Below, one piece after another: positions 11,627 through 23,823 of a stretch of 64,000 nt of DNA; the first letter of the stretch is position 1; the number at the start of each line of letters is the position of its first letter. The notes below the pieces were generated by a model, which worked only from the letters and a program-made list of their open reading frames with translations, was not told the DNA's origin and did no database searches. The translations under genes were made by a program, and so were the position numbers. The stretch is taken from NCBI GenBank assembly GCA_033398695.1, contig CM065804.1:7797001-7861000 (forward strand), given 5' to 3'. The DNA comes from Orobanche coerulescens (lineage: Eukaryota > Streptophyta > Magnoliopsida > Lamiales > Orobanchaceae).

Positions 11627-13006
11627 ATGGCTAAAAACCCACTTGCAATACTACTTGAAAAGAATCTCATAACTGGCCCCAACTTTGTTGACTGGTTGCG
11701 GAATTTGATGATTGTACTCAGCATGGAGTCTCTGGGATACATCTTGGAGGCGGACATTCCACCGACTCCCATCCGAACCAGGGGTAATCAGGAAGATATT
11801 GACGTCCATGAAAAATGGATCAAGGATGACGTGCTAGTCCATGGCTTTATGATGGGTCAATGACTAATGATCTGCAAAGAGCGCACGAGAAAATGATTTC
11901 TGCTAGGCAGATTCTTGCACACTTGACTGAACTTTATGGAGAGCACAATAAGACTGCTAGATATGAGATATCGAAGCAGTTATTCAGTGCTAGAATGAAA
12001 GAAGGGGAGAAAGTGGGAGACCACGTCCTCAAGATGATCTCTATGATCGAGAGGCTCGAGGTGATCAACTTTAATATGGATTTATCCCTTCAAATTGATC
12101 TCATCCTTTAATCTCTTCCTGACTCTTTCACGCAGTTTGTAATGAATTTCAACTGTAATGAAATTACATGCACATTAGCTAGGCTAATGAATAGACTGGT
12201 GACGGCGCAGTCTAACATGAAGACTAAATCGAGAGAGGCTGCTCTTGTGATTTCTTCTGGGCCTCAGAGGTCAAAGAACAAGAAGAAAAAGACATACGAG
12301 CAGTACAAACCCAAGAAAGGGGTACAGAAAGGAAAGGGCAAGGCCCGAAAGGTTCAAAAGGTAGGCGGTCCAAAACCTTCGGACAAATGCCTTGAATGCG
12401 GTGAGCTGGGCCACTGGCGAAGGATTTGTCCCAAGATTAATGGCGCATCAGGTACGGAACTTTTTATTTTTGAAACTAATTGTTCCGCTACTGTATATTC
12501 TGCTTCATGGATTCCGGATTCAGGTGCCACTTCTCACATTTGTACTATGAATCAGGATCTGGAATGAAGTAGAAAACTTGAAGCTGGGGAAATAATGATC
12601 ACTGTCGGAAGCGGACAAAGTGTCGAGGCAACCGATATTGGATCAATCCTTCTAGGTCTAGAATCCGGTTTTATTTTGACATTAGATGAAGTACTTGTTT
12701 TGCCCAAGGGGCATAAAAACATTGTATCCATTCCAGTCTTGGACCGGAAAGGATTTTGTTTCTTCATTGGCAATGGTAGTTGTAAAATTTATTTTCGAAA
12801 TAAACTGGTTGGCACAGCTACATTGTTGAATGGTTTATATGATCTGAACATGCAAAATAAAACAGCAGTGAACACTATAACTAGGAAACGTGGTAGGCAA
12901 GATACTAATCAAGCTCTTAAATGGCACCTTAGACTTGGTCATGTTGGTCACACCAAGGTTCAGAAAATGGAGAAAAATGGACTTTTAAGTCCATTGGGTG
13001 TAGAAC
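11627..13006 (+). pseudogene. Copia Gag, protease and pre-integrase (5' half of pol)
   Basis: The start MAKNPLAILLEKNLITGPNFVDWLRNL is the usual copia Gag N-terminus in this lineage. A one-base loss near 11857 shifts the frame (…GFMMG / MTNDLQRAHEKM). A TAA at about 12109 and a TGA at 12565-12567 interrupt it again. A CCHC knuckle CLECGELGHWRRICP lies near 12390, the aspartic protease active site WIPDSGATSHIC near 12510, and the GAG-pre-integrase WHLRLGHVGH near 12930. The frame is broken at 13006 by the tandem element and resumes at 21316, so the two halves belonged to one ORF. Confidence 0.85.
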
Positions 13007-14304
13007 TGTTGGACCCTTTTCAGAAGTATACAGGATACAACTTGGAAAGTGTTTTAAACAACAGGCTGTATGGTTTTCGAATTTGAGTGCGTAGCGGAAG
13101 TCTTAAAACAGTAAGTTGTTGTCGATACAGCAACTCGGTCTAATCTCCTGTTAGCTTGGTGCGTACAGGGTTTTGCAGTGTATACTTGAATAAATCACAG
13201 TTATGAAAACAGTAATGGCGAAAGGTAAATAACACAGTATTTAAGTGGTTCAAGGTAAACCCCTCTACGTCCACTGGTCCTACACACAGGAGTAAACGGT
13301 TTATTATAAATACTACGTACACAACTATGTATTTATAATCAAACCTATCCTTGTATCGTTCACACAGATAGATACAAAGACTGTCGCTTTCAACCGTTCA
13401 CACAGATTTGGTTAAAGCTTCATTTTTGACTTGCTTCTTCACACACAGTTCCAAAGCTTCGTCCTTATTCGTCCCACACAGGTCAGAATAACTTTTTGAG
13501 TTCACATAGAGCTCAATTTTTACACAAAGGTAAAAGGTAGGTAACCAGGTAAGAACAGCAACTTTGAATATGAAGTTCTTGAGCTGATGATAGTTGTTCT
13601 TGATGACTGAGTATATTTCTTCTTTCTCAGATATGAATTGATGCTAGAAAGAAATATACTTACTCTTGTAAGCTTGATCTGATGATAATGAATATTCAGT
13701 CTTTCGAATGTTTGAATATCGCTTGTAAGCTTGTAAATGATCTTCTTCGTATATCTTGTTGTTTCGCAGGGATATTCGTTGTTTGCTTGATGGTTGATCT
13801 TCAAACTCTGTAGATATATATACCCTCCTTGGATATATCCGTTGAGATAGATCCGTTGAATAAGATTGCTGCCACAACTTGATAGTTGACTTGAATAGAC
13901 CAGGATCCGGATATTGCGGGATTTGAAGATCTCTGTCGGTTTCAGTATTTAAATACTTCTTTATCAAACGGGACTTGACTTTAGTGAATACTAAAAAATT
14001 CCTTTCCAAACGGTCTTCAGTCCTGTTTTGATGTGAATGCTGTATCCATTTATGCTGTAGGCATATTGGAGTAGTCCGACGCTGTATGGAAGGGTGCTGT
14101 ATTGAGAGGCACCTTCCATATTTGGCGTTTATTTAGACTTTGTTGCTGTATCTTGGTAGCGCGAGAGCTTGCTGTATGCTGGCGCTATGAGAAGGTCTTC
14201 GATACAGGATTGACAACTTCGATTGGACTTTCGATATAGCGGCTTGCTGTATGCTGGGCATTGTTGTTTGGTAATTATCAAAACAACATTATTTTTCCCA
14301 ACAA
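13007..14304 (-). repeat. Left (3') LTR of the gag-only array
   Basis: 1298 bp. In minus orientation the U3 has many GCTGTAT/ATACAGC words (plus 14030-14260) upstream of a TATA-like GGTATATATATC (plus 13814-13823). A PPT (plus ATTTCCCCCTTTTT, 14305-14318) abuts it, marking this as the 3' LTR. Confidence 0.85.
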
Positions 14305-14999
14305 TTTCCCCCTTTTTGATAATTTCTAAAACTTCTTGATCATTCCAAAACTTTGATGCCAAAACCTCTTTAAGCTAAAACAATTTCTCCTTCTTTTTCG
14401 ATAATCACTTGTTGGCAATATGAGAGGACTTCGATACAGGAAATGTTTATCCCCACTGTTTCCCTCTCTTTTTGATAATGTCTTGAGGAGACTTCTTGAT
14501 CTTTTGTCAAATGATTTGGTCTTCAGCACTTAGTCTAAAAGAAATGTGAACTGCTCGCAGGCAAGTTCTAAAGCAATAACATCTAACAGGGAAGTGTATT
14601 ACATCTTAAACTTATGATTGGCGCGCATGCACAATCTTACAGTGTGATCTAGTTGAGTACAACCTAACCTTTGAACTGTTCGCAGACAAGTTCTTACATC
14701 AATACACAATAAAATGAAATTATCAATCATAATTGATGTCCTGTAGTGTAAATACTGTATCCGCGAATAATACAGCGTTTCCCCTTAAAAGGTACATACA
14801 TGTTTCAATTCTTACATTAATGTTCGGATTAACACTGTATTCATGGGTCTTACTGTATTCCCCCTTAATTAATGCACACGTCAGCTGTAGGAAGGTTTCA
14901 TGCCTTCTTAGTCCTACAGTGCTGTCTTGACTGTTCTGAGTGTATAGTTAATTAATGGCATATACTGTATTCTTGGGTCTTACAGCATTCCCCCTCACT
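14305..14999 (-). repeat. Reiterated PPT-like tracts in copy A
   Basis: The PPT sequence at the LTR border (plus ATTTCCCCCTTTTTGATAAT) is followed by related pyrimidine tracts near 14380 (TTTCTCCTTCTTTTTCGATAAT), 14458 (TTTCCCTCTCTTTTTGATAAT), 14776, 14850 and 14988 (TTCCCCCT...TTAAT). Copy B has the same series from 17808. Confidence 0.6.
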
Positions 15000-16510
15000 T
15001 AATGAATAAAAGCATAAAAACTTATAGGGATTTCTGGCTGTAGCGTTCCCAATTCTTGTTGAAGCATAGAGATCAAGTAAATTTCGGTCCTGGTGTGATA
15101 GTGCCTTTCGGTACCCAAATTTGCCGGACAACAATTAGTTTGTTGTAGGCTACTTTTGGTCCATTATTTCGATATCTACGTGGGGCAAGCACGTAGTCGT
15201 TGTAATCATGATAATTATAATGCATGAAAAATCGAGAATTATAGTTGTTATTCCAATACGATTGTCGTCTCGGAGGTGGAGCCATTTTCTTTGGCCTAAC
15301 AGCTTGCCTTCTGGGTCTTCAGTTGGATTCCCAACGCTGTTGTTGATACTGCGCTGCGACCTGTTTTCTTGATGGATAACGGGGCTCCTGTATCCAATGT
15401 CTAGGCGCGCTGTACTGAGAGTACTGCCGTACGGGCCTTGGATAATTAGCTACAGCCTTCCTCCTAAATGGCTGCTGGCGCTTATGATATGCTTGTGGAG
15501 CATGCTGTGGATTGTGCCTTTCAGGTCTGAGTGGCTGAGGATTCCGCTGTCTGGAATAGGATTGTGGGGGCAGAATAGCAGCCTTTGCTGTTCGCGGTGC
15601 AACGGGTTCCTTCACAGGACTTGGAACTTCCTTCGATACATGAATGAGTTCCTCACTCCTGACGAATACCGTACTAGATTTTTCTTTGTTGGAGAACGAG
15701 TTGTACCCTAAGCCACGTTTATCATGAGCATATTGCCCAGTGCTTAGGATCTCTTCCATTCTATTGGAGGATTTCTCGAAAGAATTCAAGATTGTCTCTA
15801 ATTCTCCTTCACATTTCTCGAGAGATTTTACTTTGGCTTAGAGTAGAGCCAAATCATTTGTATTGCTTTAAAGATGAGACTTAGTCTCATTTAGATCGTG
15901 AGCAAGTTGATGATTGCTCTCCATGAGTTTTTCTAAATTGACTTTGCTGTTTTCACAATCAACTGACATATTTTCGTAATTATCCTTCAGCAAGTCGTTT
16001 TCTTCCTTCAGCTCTAAGTTAGAAATTTCAAGTTGTATGTTTTCTCTTTTCAATATATCATGGTCCTTTTGAATGTTATTAAATTCATTCAACATATTTT
16101 CAAAGGTATGAGATGTATTTACAGGAATTGTTGAGGTATAGCTTACCTCATCATCATCGCCGTCTTCATTTTCTTCTTTAACTTCGGCCATAGAGCACAT
16201 ATAGGCTCTATCTTCAAGCTCATCATCAGACGAGTCACTATCAGTGACCACCTGAAGACACTCTTCGGTCATTGTTGATGCGGGTGGAGCTTTTTATTCT
16301 CCAATGAAGGCCTTGAGTTTGTTCTTCATCCTGTTTCTCCAGTCATCAAACTCGTTAATGTGAAACATAGATATCTTATTTGACATAAAGGTATCCATAT
16401 TAGAAGATGGGAAATACAAAGACTGGTTTCGAAAATAAGTGTTTTTAAAGGATCTGATTCAGTTAAAAATACGACTGATTCTTTTTAGAATCAACCGCTC
16501 TGAAACCAAT
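14305..16510 (-). pseudogene. Internal region, copy A: Gag-like pseudogene
   Basis: The Gag-like frame runs on the minus strand from an ATG at 16398 to about 15073. Stops occur near 16305 (TAA), at 15868-15870 (TAA), 15838-15840 (TAA) and 15319-15321 (TGA), all in one frame. The encoded parts are an acidic region (DSDSSDDELEDRAYMCSM), a coiled coil rich in E, L, K and N, a basic Q/P/R-rich domain and the C-terminal QIWVPKGTI. No CCHC knuckle remains. PBS TGGTTTCAGAGC is at 16497-16508. The part left of 15070 is non-coding and holds the PPT-like repeats. Confidence 0.8.
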
Positions 16511-17807
16511 TGTTGGACCCTTTTCAGAAGTATACAGGATACAGCTTGGAAAGTGTTTTAAACAACAGGCTGTATGGTTTTCGAATTTGAGTGCGTAGCG
16601 GAAGTCTTAAAGCGATGAGATTCTTGTCGTCTGACAACTCGGTCTGTCTATTTATTAGCTTGGTGCGTACAGGGTTTTGCAGTGTATACTTGAATAAATC
16701 ACAATTATGAAAACAGTAATGGCGAAAGGTAAATAACACAGTATTTAAGTGGTTCGAGGTAAACCCCTCTACGTCCACTGGTCCTCCACACAGGAGTAAA
16801 CCATTTATTATAAATACTACGTACACAACTATGTATTTATAATCAAACCTATCCTTGTATCGTTCACACAGATAGATACAAAGACTGTCGCTTTCAACCG
16901 TTCACACAGATTTGGTTGAAGCTTCCTTTTTGACTTGCTTCTTCACACACAGTTCCAAAGCTTCGTCCTTATTCATCCCACACAGGTTAGAATAACTTTT
17001 TGAGTTCACATAGAGCTCAGTTTTTACACAAAGGTAAAAGGTAGGTAACCAGGTAAGAACAGCAGCTTTGAATATGAAGTTCTTGAGCTGATGATAGCTG
17101 TTCTTGATGACTGAGTATATTTCTTCTTTCTCAGATATGGATTGATGCTAGAAAGAAATATACTTGCTCTTGTAAGCTTGATCTGATGATAATGAATATT
17201 CAGTCTTTCGAATGTTTGAATATCGCTTGTAAGCTTGTAAATGATCTTCTTCGTATATCTTGTTGTTTCGCAGGGATATTCGTTGTTTGCTTGATGGTTG
17301 ATCTTCAAACTCTGGAGATATATATACCCTCCTTGGATATATCCGTTGAGATAGATCCGTTGAACAAGATTGCTGTCACAACTTGATAGTTGACTTGAAT
17401 AGACCAGGATCCGGATATTGCGGGATTTGAAGATCTCTGTCGGTTTCAGTATTTAAATACTTCTTTATCAAACGAGACTTGACTTTAGTGAATACTAAAA
17501 GATTCCTTTCCAAACGGTCTTCAGTCCTGTTTCGATGTGAATGCTGTATCCATTTATGCTGTAGGCATATTGGAGTAGTCCGACGCTGTATGGAAGGGTG
17601 CTGTATTGAGAGGCAGCTTCCATATTTGGCGTTTATTTAGACTTTGTTGCTGTATCTTGGTAGCGCGAGAGCTTGCTGTATGCTGGCGCTATGAGAAGGT
17701 CTTCGATACAGGATTGACAACTTCGATTGGACTTTCGATACAGCGGCTTGCTGTATGCTGGGCATTGTGGTTTGGTAATTATCAAAACAACATTATTTTT
17801 CCCAACA
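16511..17807 (-). repeat. Middle LTR of the gag-only array
   Basis: 1297 bp, bounded like the outer LTRs. A block at about 16608-16665 differs from both outer LTRs, which agree with each other there (see findings). It serves as 5' LTR for copy A and 3' LTR for copy B. Confidence 0.85.
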
Positions 17808-20014
17808 ATTTCCCCCTTTTTGATAATTTCCAAAACTTCTTGATCATTCCAAAACTTTGATGCCAAAACCTCTTTAATCTAAAACAATTTCTCCTTCTTT
17901 TTCGATAATCACTTGTTGGCAATATGAGAGGACTTCGATACAGGAAATGTTTATCCCCACTATTTCTCTCTCTTTTTGATAATGTCTTGAGCAGACTTCT
18001 TGATCTTTTGTCAAATGATCTGGTCTTCAGCACTTAGTCTAAAAGAAATGTGAACTGCTCGCAGGCAAGTTCTAAAGCAATAGCATCTAACAGGGAAGTG
18101 TATTACATCTTAAACTTATGATTGGCGCGCAGGCACAATCTTACAGTGTGATCTAGTTGAGTACAACTTAACCTATGAACTGTTCGCAGACAAGTTATTA
18201 CATCAATACACAATAAAATGAAATTATCAATCATAATTGATGTCCTGTAGTGTAAATACTGTATCCGCGAATAATACAGCGTTCCCCCTTAAAAGCTACA
18301 TACAGGTTTCAATTCTTACATTAATGTTCGGATTAACACTGTATTTATGGGTCGTACTGTATTCCCCCTTAATTAATGCACACGTCAGCTGTAGGAAGGT
18401 TTCATGCCTTTTTAGTCCTACAGTGCTGTCTTGACTGTTCTGAGTGTACAGTTAATTAATGGCATATACTGTATTCTTGGGTCTTACAGCATTCCCCCTC
18501 ACTTAATGAATAAAAGCATAAAAACTTACATGGATTTCTGGCTGTAGCGTTCCCAATTCTTGTTGAAGCATAGAGATCAAGTAAATTTGGGTCCTGGTGT
18601 GATAGTGCCTTTCGGTACCCAAATTTGACGGACAACAATTAGTTTGTTGTAGGCTACTTTTGGTCCATTATTTCGATATCTACGTGGGGCAGGCACGTAG
18701 TCGTTGTAATCATGATAATTATAATGCATGAAAAATCGAGAATTATAGTTGTTATTCCAGTACGATTGTCGTCTCGGAGGTGGAGCCATTTTCTTTGGCC
18801 TAACAGCTTGCCTTCTGGGTCTCCTGTTGGATTCCCAACGCTGTTGTTGATACTGCGCTGCGACCTGTTTTCTTGATGGATAACGGGGCTCCTGTATCCA
18901 ATGTCTAGGCGAGCTGTACTGAGAGTACTGCCGTACGTGCCTTGGATAATTGGCTACAGCCTTCCTCCTGAATGGCTGCTGGCGCTTATGATATGCTTGT
19001 GGAGCATGCTGTGGATTGCGCCTTTCAGGTCTGAATGGCTGAGGATTCCGCTGTCTGGAATAGGATTGTGGGGGCGGAATAGCAGCCTTTGCTGTTCGCG
19101 GTGCAACGGGTTCCTTCACAGGACTTGGAACTTCTTTCGATACAGGAATGAGTCCCTCAATCCTGACGAATACCGTACTAGATTTTTCTTTGTTGGAGAA
19201 CGAGTTGTACCCTAAGCCACGTTTATCATGAGCATATTGCCCAGTGCTTAGGATCTCTTCCATTCTATTAGAGGATTTCTCGAAAGAATTCAAGATTGTC
19301 TCTAATTCTCCTTCACGTTTCTCGAGAGATTTTACTTTGGCTTAGAGTAGAGCCAAATCATTTGTCTTGCTTTCAAGATGAGACTTAGTCTCATTTAGAT
19401 CGTGAGCAAGTTGATGATTGCTCTCCATGAGTTTTTCTAAATTAACTTTGCTGTTTTCACAATCAACTGACATATTTTCGTAATTATCCTTCAGCAAGTC
19501 GTTTTCTTCTTTCAGCTCTAAGTTAGAAATTTCAAGCTGTATGTTTTCTCGTTTCAATATATCATGGGCCTTTTGAATGTTATTAAATTCATTCAACATA
19601 TTTTCAAAGGTCTGAGATGTATTTACAGGAATAGTTGAGGTAGAGCTTACCTCATCATCATCGCCGTCTTCATTTTCTTCTTTAACTTCGGCCATAGAGC
19701 ACATATAGGCTCTATCTTCAAGATCATCATCAGACGAGTCACTGTCAGTGACCACCTGAAGACACTCTTCGGTATTTGTTGATTCGGGTGGAGCTTTTGA
19801 TTCTCCAATGAAGGCCTTGAGTTTGTTCTTCATCCTGTTTCTCCAGTCATCAAACTCGTTAATGTGAAACATAGATATCTTATTTGACATAAAGGTATCC
19901 ATATTAGAAGATGGGAAATACAAAGACTGTTTTCGAAAATAAGTGTTTTTAAAGGATCCGATTCAGTTAAAAATACGACTGATTATTTTTAGAATCAACC
20001 GCTCTGAAACCAAT
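17808..20014 (-). pseudogene. Internal region, copy B: near-intact Gag-like ORF
   Basis: From the ATG at 19902 (MDTFMSNKISMFHINEFDDW) the frame continues to 18577 with a single in-frame TAA at 19342-19344. This TAA is at the same codon as a stop in copy A. Domains: a short copia-like N-terminal Gag motif; an acidic stretch with D/E clusters near residues 50-90; a long coiled coil to about residue 190; a basic Q/R/P-rich RNA-binding-like domain; and terminal IWVPKGTITPGPKFT. There is no zinc knuckle, protease or RT. PBS is at 20001-20012. Without the TAA the protein would be about 440 residues. Confidence 0.8.
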
Positions 20015-21310
20015 TGTTGGACCCTTTTCAGAAGTATACAGGATACAGCTTGGAAAGTGTTTTAAACAACAGGCTGTATGGTTTTCGAATCTGAGTGCGT
20101 AGTAGAAGTCTTAAAACAGTAAGTTGCTGTCGATACAGCAACTCGGTCTAATCTCCTGTTAGCTTGGTGCGTACAGGGTTTTGCAGTGTATACTTGAATA
20201 AATCACAGTTATGGAAACAGTAATGGCGAAAGGTAAATAACACAGTATTTAAGTGGTTCGAGGTAAACCTCTCTACGTCCACTGGTCCTCCACAAAGGAG
20301 TAAACCATTTATTATAAATACTACGTACACAACTATGTATTTATAATCAAACCTATCCTTGTATCGTTCACACAGATAGATACAAATACTGTCGCTTTCA
20401 ACCGTTCACACAGATTTGGTTGAAGCTTCCTTTTTGACTTGATTCTTCACACACAGTTCCAAAGCTTCGTCCTTATTCGTCCCACACAGGTCAGAATAAC
20501 TTGTTGAGTTCACATAGAGCTCAATTTTTACACAAAGGTAAAAGGTAGGTAACTAGGTAAGAACAGCAGCTTTGAATATGAAGTTCTTGAGCTGATGATG
20601 GCTGTTCTTGATGACTGAGTATATTTCTTATTTCTCAGATATGGATTGATGCTAGAAAGAAATATACTTGCTCTTGTAAGCTTGATCTAATGATAATGAA
20701 TATTCAGTCTTTCGAATGTTTGAATATCGCTTGTAAGCTTGTAAATGATCTTCTTCGTATATCTTGTTGTTTCATAGGGATATTCGTTGTTTGCTTGATG
20801 GTTGATCTTCAAACTCTGGTGATATATATACCCTCCTTGGATATATCCGTTGAGATAGATCCGTTGAACAAGATTGCTGTCACAACTTGATAGTTGACAT
20901 GAATAGACCAGGATCCGGATATTGCGGGATTTGAAGATCGCTGTCGGTTTCAGTATTTAAATACTTCTTTATCAAACAGGACTTGGCTTTAGTGAATACT
21001 AAAAGATTCCTTTCCAAACGGTCTTCAGTCCTGTTTCGATGTGAATGCTGTATACATTTATGTTGTAGGCATATTGGAGTAGTCCGACGCTGTATGGAAG
21101 GGTGCTGTATGAGAGGCAGCTTCCATATTTGGCGTTTACTTAGACTTTGTTGCTGTATCTTGGTAGTGCGAGAGCTTGCTGTATGCTGGCGCTATGAGAA
21201 GGTCTTCGATACAGGATTGACAACTTCGATTGGACTTTCGATACAGCGGCTTGCTGTATGCTGGGCATTGTTGTTTGGTAATTATCAAAACAACATTATT
21301 TTTCCCAACA
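20015..21310 (-). repeat. Right (5') LTR of the gag-only array
   Basis: 1296 bp, ending ...TTTCCCAACA on the plus strand next to TSD AGAAC. GCTGTAT words occur at about 21038-21262. Confidence 0.85.
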
Positions 21311-21315
21311 AGAAC

Positions 21316-23177
21316 CCTATCCAACTTGTGAATCTTACCTTAGAGGCAAAATGACTAAGTCCCCCTTCACAGGGACTTTTGAAAGGGCTTCCGATAAACT
21401 TGGATTGGTACATAACAACGTTTGTGGTGCTTTAGAAGTAGCCCGAGACGGATCTCAATATTTCATAACGTTCACAGATGATCATACTATGTATGGGATT
21501 GTGTACTTAATGAAACATAAATCCGAAGCCTTTATTAAATTTAAAGAATTTAAGGCCCTAGTTGAAAAACAAACTGGATGTCATATCAAAGCACTTCGGT
21601 CGGACCGAGGTGGCGAATATATGAGCACAGAGTTTGATGAGTTCCTTAAGGAACATGGAATAGTGTCTCAATTCACGCCACCAGGAACCCCACAGTTAAA
21701 TGGTGTTTCAGAAAGGAGAAACCGGACTTTGTTGGACATGGTTCGCTCCATGTTAAATTACACTGATTTACCAATTTACCTTTGGGGGTATGCCTTACTA
21801 ACCGCTGCTTATATCCTAAATAGATGTCCTTCCAAATCCGTTCCTATCACTCGGCATGAGATGTGGAAAGGTAAGAAACCAAGCCTTAATCACATAAGAA
21901 TTTGGGGATGTCGAGCCTATGTCAAGAAGGCTAAGGTGGACAAACTGGAAGTGAGGTCCATCAAAGGACGTTTCATTGGATACCCAGAGGACTCGATGGG
22001 CTATTCTACATGCCAGAAGACCATAGGGTCGTTGTGGCATTACAAGCGCACTTCCTTGAGGATGAATTCATTCAGGAAGGTGGCTCGGGTACAAATATCT
22101 CTTTGGAAGATCATAATGAAAGTCTTAAGGAGACATCTGATCAGGGATCAAGAACCGAACCTATTGTAACACAGCCTCCACTTCGAAGGTCTGATAGGGT
22201 GTCTCACTTACCTGAAGGGTATGGCTATACACATGTTGAGGAACTGGGTCTCCACGACACACCTGATAGCAGTGAAAACAACCCTGTCACCTATGACCAA
22301 GCGATAGTGGATGTAGACTCCGATAAATGGCAAGAAGCAATGGAAGTTGAGATAGACTCAATGCATACCAATCAGGTCTGGACTCTAGTGGATCTTCCAA
22401 CTGGCATGAGGACTATTGGAAATAAATGGATCTATAAGAGAAAGACGGATGGGGATGGCAAGGTTGATGCCTATAAGGCCAGGCTTGTGGCAAAGGGTTA
22501 TACCCAAAGGGAAGGAATCGATTATCATGATACCTTCTCGCCCGTAGCTATGATCAAGTCGATTCGCATGATGCTTGCCATTGCTACCTATTACGATTAT
22601 GAAATATGGCAAATGGACGTCAAAACGGCTTTTCTAAATGGATATCTCGAGGAGGAAATCTATATGGAACAGCCTTATGGTTTTGTGTCCAAAGCTAATA
22701 TTCATAAGGTGTGTAAGCTGCAACGAGCCATTTATGGGCTGAAGCAAGCTTCTCGGAGTTGGAACCTTCGATTTGACGAAGCAGTCAAGGACTTTGACTT
22801 CTACGAAATAAAGAGGAACCATGTGTTGACAAAAAGGTCAGTGGGAGCAACATTGCGTTCTTAGTACTATATGTAGATGATATTCTACTTATAGGAAATA
22901 ACGTAGCAATGCTCAGCACTGTGAAAGCTTGGCTTTCTAAAACATTCTCCATGAAAGACTTGGGAGAAGCTTCCTATATTCTAGGGATCCGTCTTTACAG
23001 AGATAGACCGCGAATAATGATAGGACTTTCCCAAGCCCTCTATATAGATAAAATCCTGAGAAGATTCAAGATGGATGAATCTAAAAGAGGGTTCCTTCCC
23101 ATGCGACATGGAATTCATCTCACCACGAAAATGTGTCCTCAAAGTGAGGAAGACAAGAGAGAGATGAGTAAGGTACC
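21316..23177 (+). pseudogene. Copia integrase and reverse transcriptase (3' half of pol)
   Basis: Continues the frame broken at 13006. Visible are the integrase catalytic residues (TFTDDHT, SDRGGEY, SERRNRTLLD), the conserved CPSKSVP, and the RT start WQEAMEVEIDSM...NKWIYKRK. RT blocks VARLVAKGYTQ-type (KARLVAKGYTQREGIDY), FSPVAMIKSIR, DVKTAFLNGYL and YGLKQASRSWN follow, and then the catalytic YVDDIL near 22875. Frameshifts occur near 22010 and 22835. The frame ends after SEEDKREMSKVP at about 23177, where an unrelated LTR begins; the rest of RT and RNase H are missing. Confidence 0.88.
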
Positions 23178-23823
23178 CACCCTATTGATTTTTGGAAAGA
23201 GAAGGATTTGATAATCCTAATTTCTATTAAAACTCTCGATGGCATTTTAAACCGTTTTATAAATTGTTTTCCCTTGTATTGTGATCTTCCAGTTTTGGAA
23301 TGTTTACCCAAACTCTTGCCTCAGGACGTACTTTTTGTTACGTTTGGATCTTTGAGGATTCCTGGTTATTATTGTCCTTGGAACTTGTATTGTATGGCTC
23401 GTATTTGCACTTTGTTCTTGCACTAGCAAAACAGTGGAGTTTTGCTAACCCCCGAGTATTCGGGGGGTGGATGTCTGTTTTTGCATTCAGGTTTGGGAGC
23501 ATAACATAGGGTCGGCACGAAGGATGATGAAAGATGAACGATACTAATCACACGAGGATCCGTATGAGGTCATTGGTTTAGTTATAGTTTATTTTCCGTT
23601 GCAGTATTCTTTCCCGTTGTACGGGAGTGTGATGTATTCGACCCCTGCGTGGGCATGTAATGAGTATGAGTTGTATGTATTTATTGAAAGACCAAATCGG
23701 TCTACTGAGTCATTTTAGCCTTAAAGGCATTTTTGAGATGTTCTATGTTGTTACCAGCCTGGTAGATCCTTGAGGAAAAGTTCTACGGCGTGTAATATCC
23801 CTGAGCGGATTGGGGGTGTTACA
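23178..23823 (+). repeat. 5'-truncated Tekay-like LTR
   Basis: The segment ends GCGTGTAATATCCCTGAGCGG...GGGGTGTTACA, the style of the Tekay-like LTR ends here. It contains the CTAACCCC ... TTGCATTCAG|GT acceptor module (AG at 23490) found in the other LTRs. It lacks a 5' TGTAATA start and joins copia RT directly, so its U3 half was deleted. Confidence 0.65.

Larger units (their letters stand above)
13007..21310 (-). mobile_element. Gag-only non-autonomous LTR element, tandem array of two units
   Basis: Three LTRs (13007-14304, 16511-17807, 20015-21310) alternate with two internal regions (14305-16510, 17808-20014), all in minus orientation. The whole block is flanked by one perfect TSD, AGAAC (13002-13006 and 21311-21315). 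LTRs start TGTTGGGAAAAA and end GGGTCCAACA on the minus strand. Internal regions encode only a Gag-like protein with no protease, RT or integrase, matching the published description of TR-GAG elements. The C-terminal IWVPKG motif and Met-type PBS point to a copia origin. A single outer TSD means one integration event or later amplification by LTR recombination. Confidence 0.85.
5687..23177 (+). mobile_element. Ty1/copia element (Angela/Tork-like), twice interrupted and 3'-truncated
   Basis: The element starts with the LTR signature TGTTAGGAATATGCCC and has PBS TTGTATCGGAGC after the LTR end at 9913. It then carries a 1.7-kb leader, gag-protease (11627-13006), integrase and reverse transcriptase (21316-23177). 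A solo gypsy LTR (7126-9511) lies inside its 5' LTR and a gag-only tandem element (13007-21310) lies inside pol. With those removed, LTR and coding frame are continuous. The RT stops after SEEDKREMSKVP, and unrelated LTR sequence follows, so RNase H and the 3' LTR are lost. Confidence 0.85.

Noticed and set aside
13140..13804. Small proteins within the LTRs of the gag-only array (repeated at 16.5-17.3 and 20.1 kb)
   Set aside because: Repeated only because the LTR is repeated; frames decay between copies and show no codon constraint.
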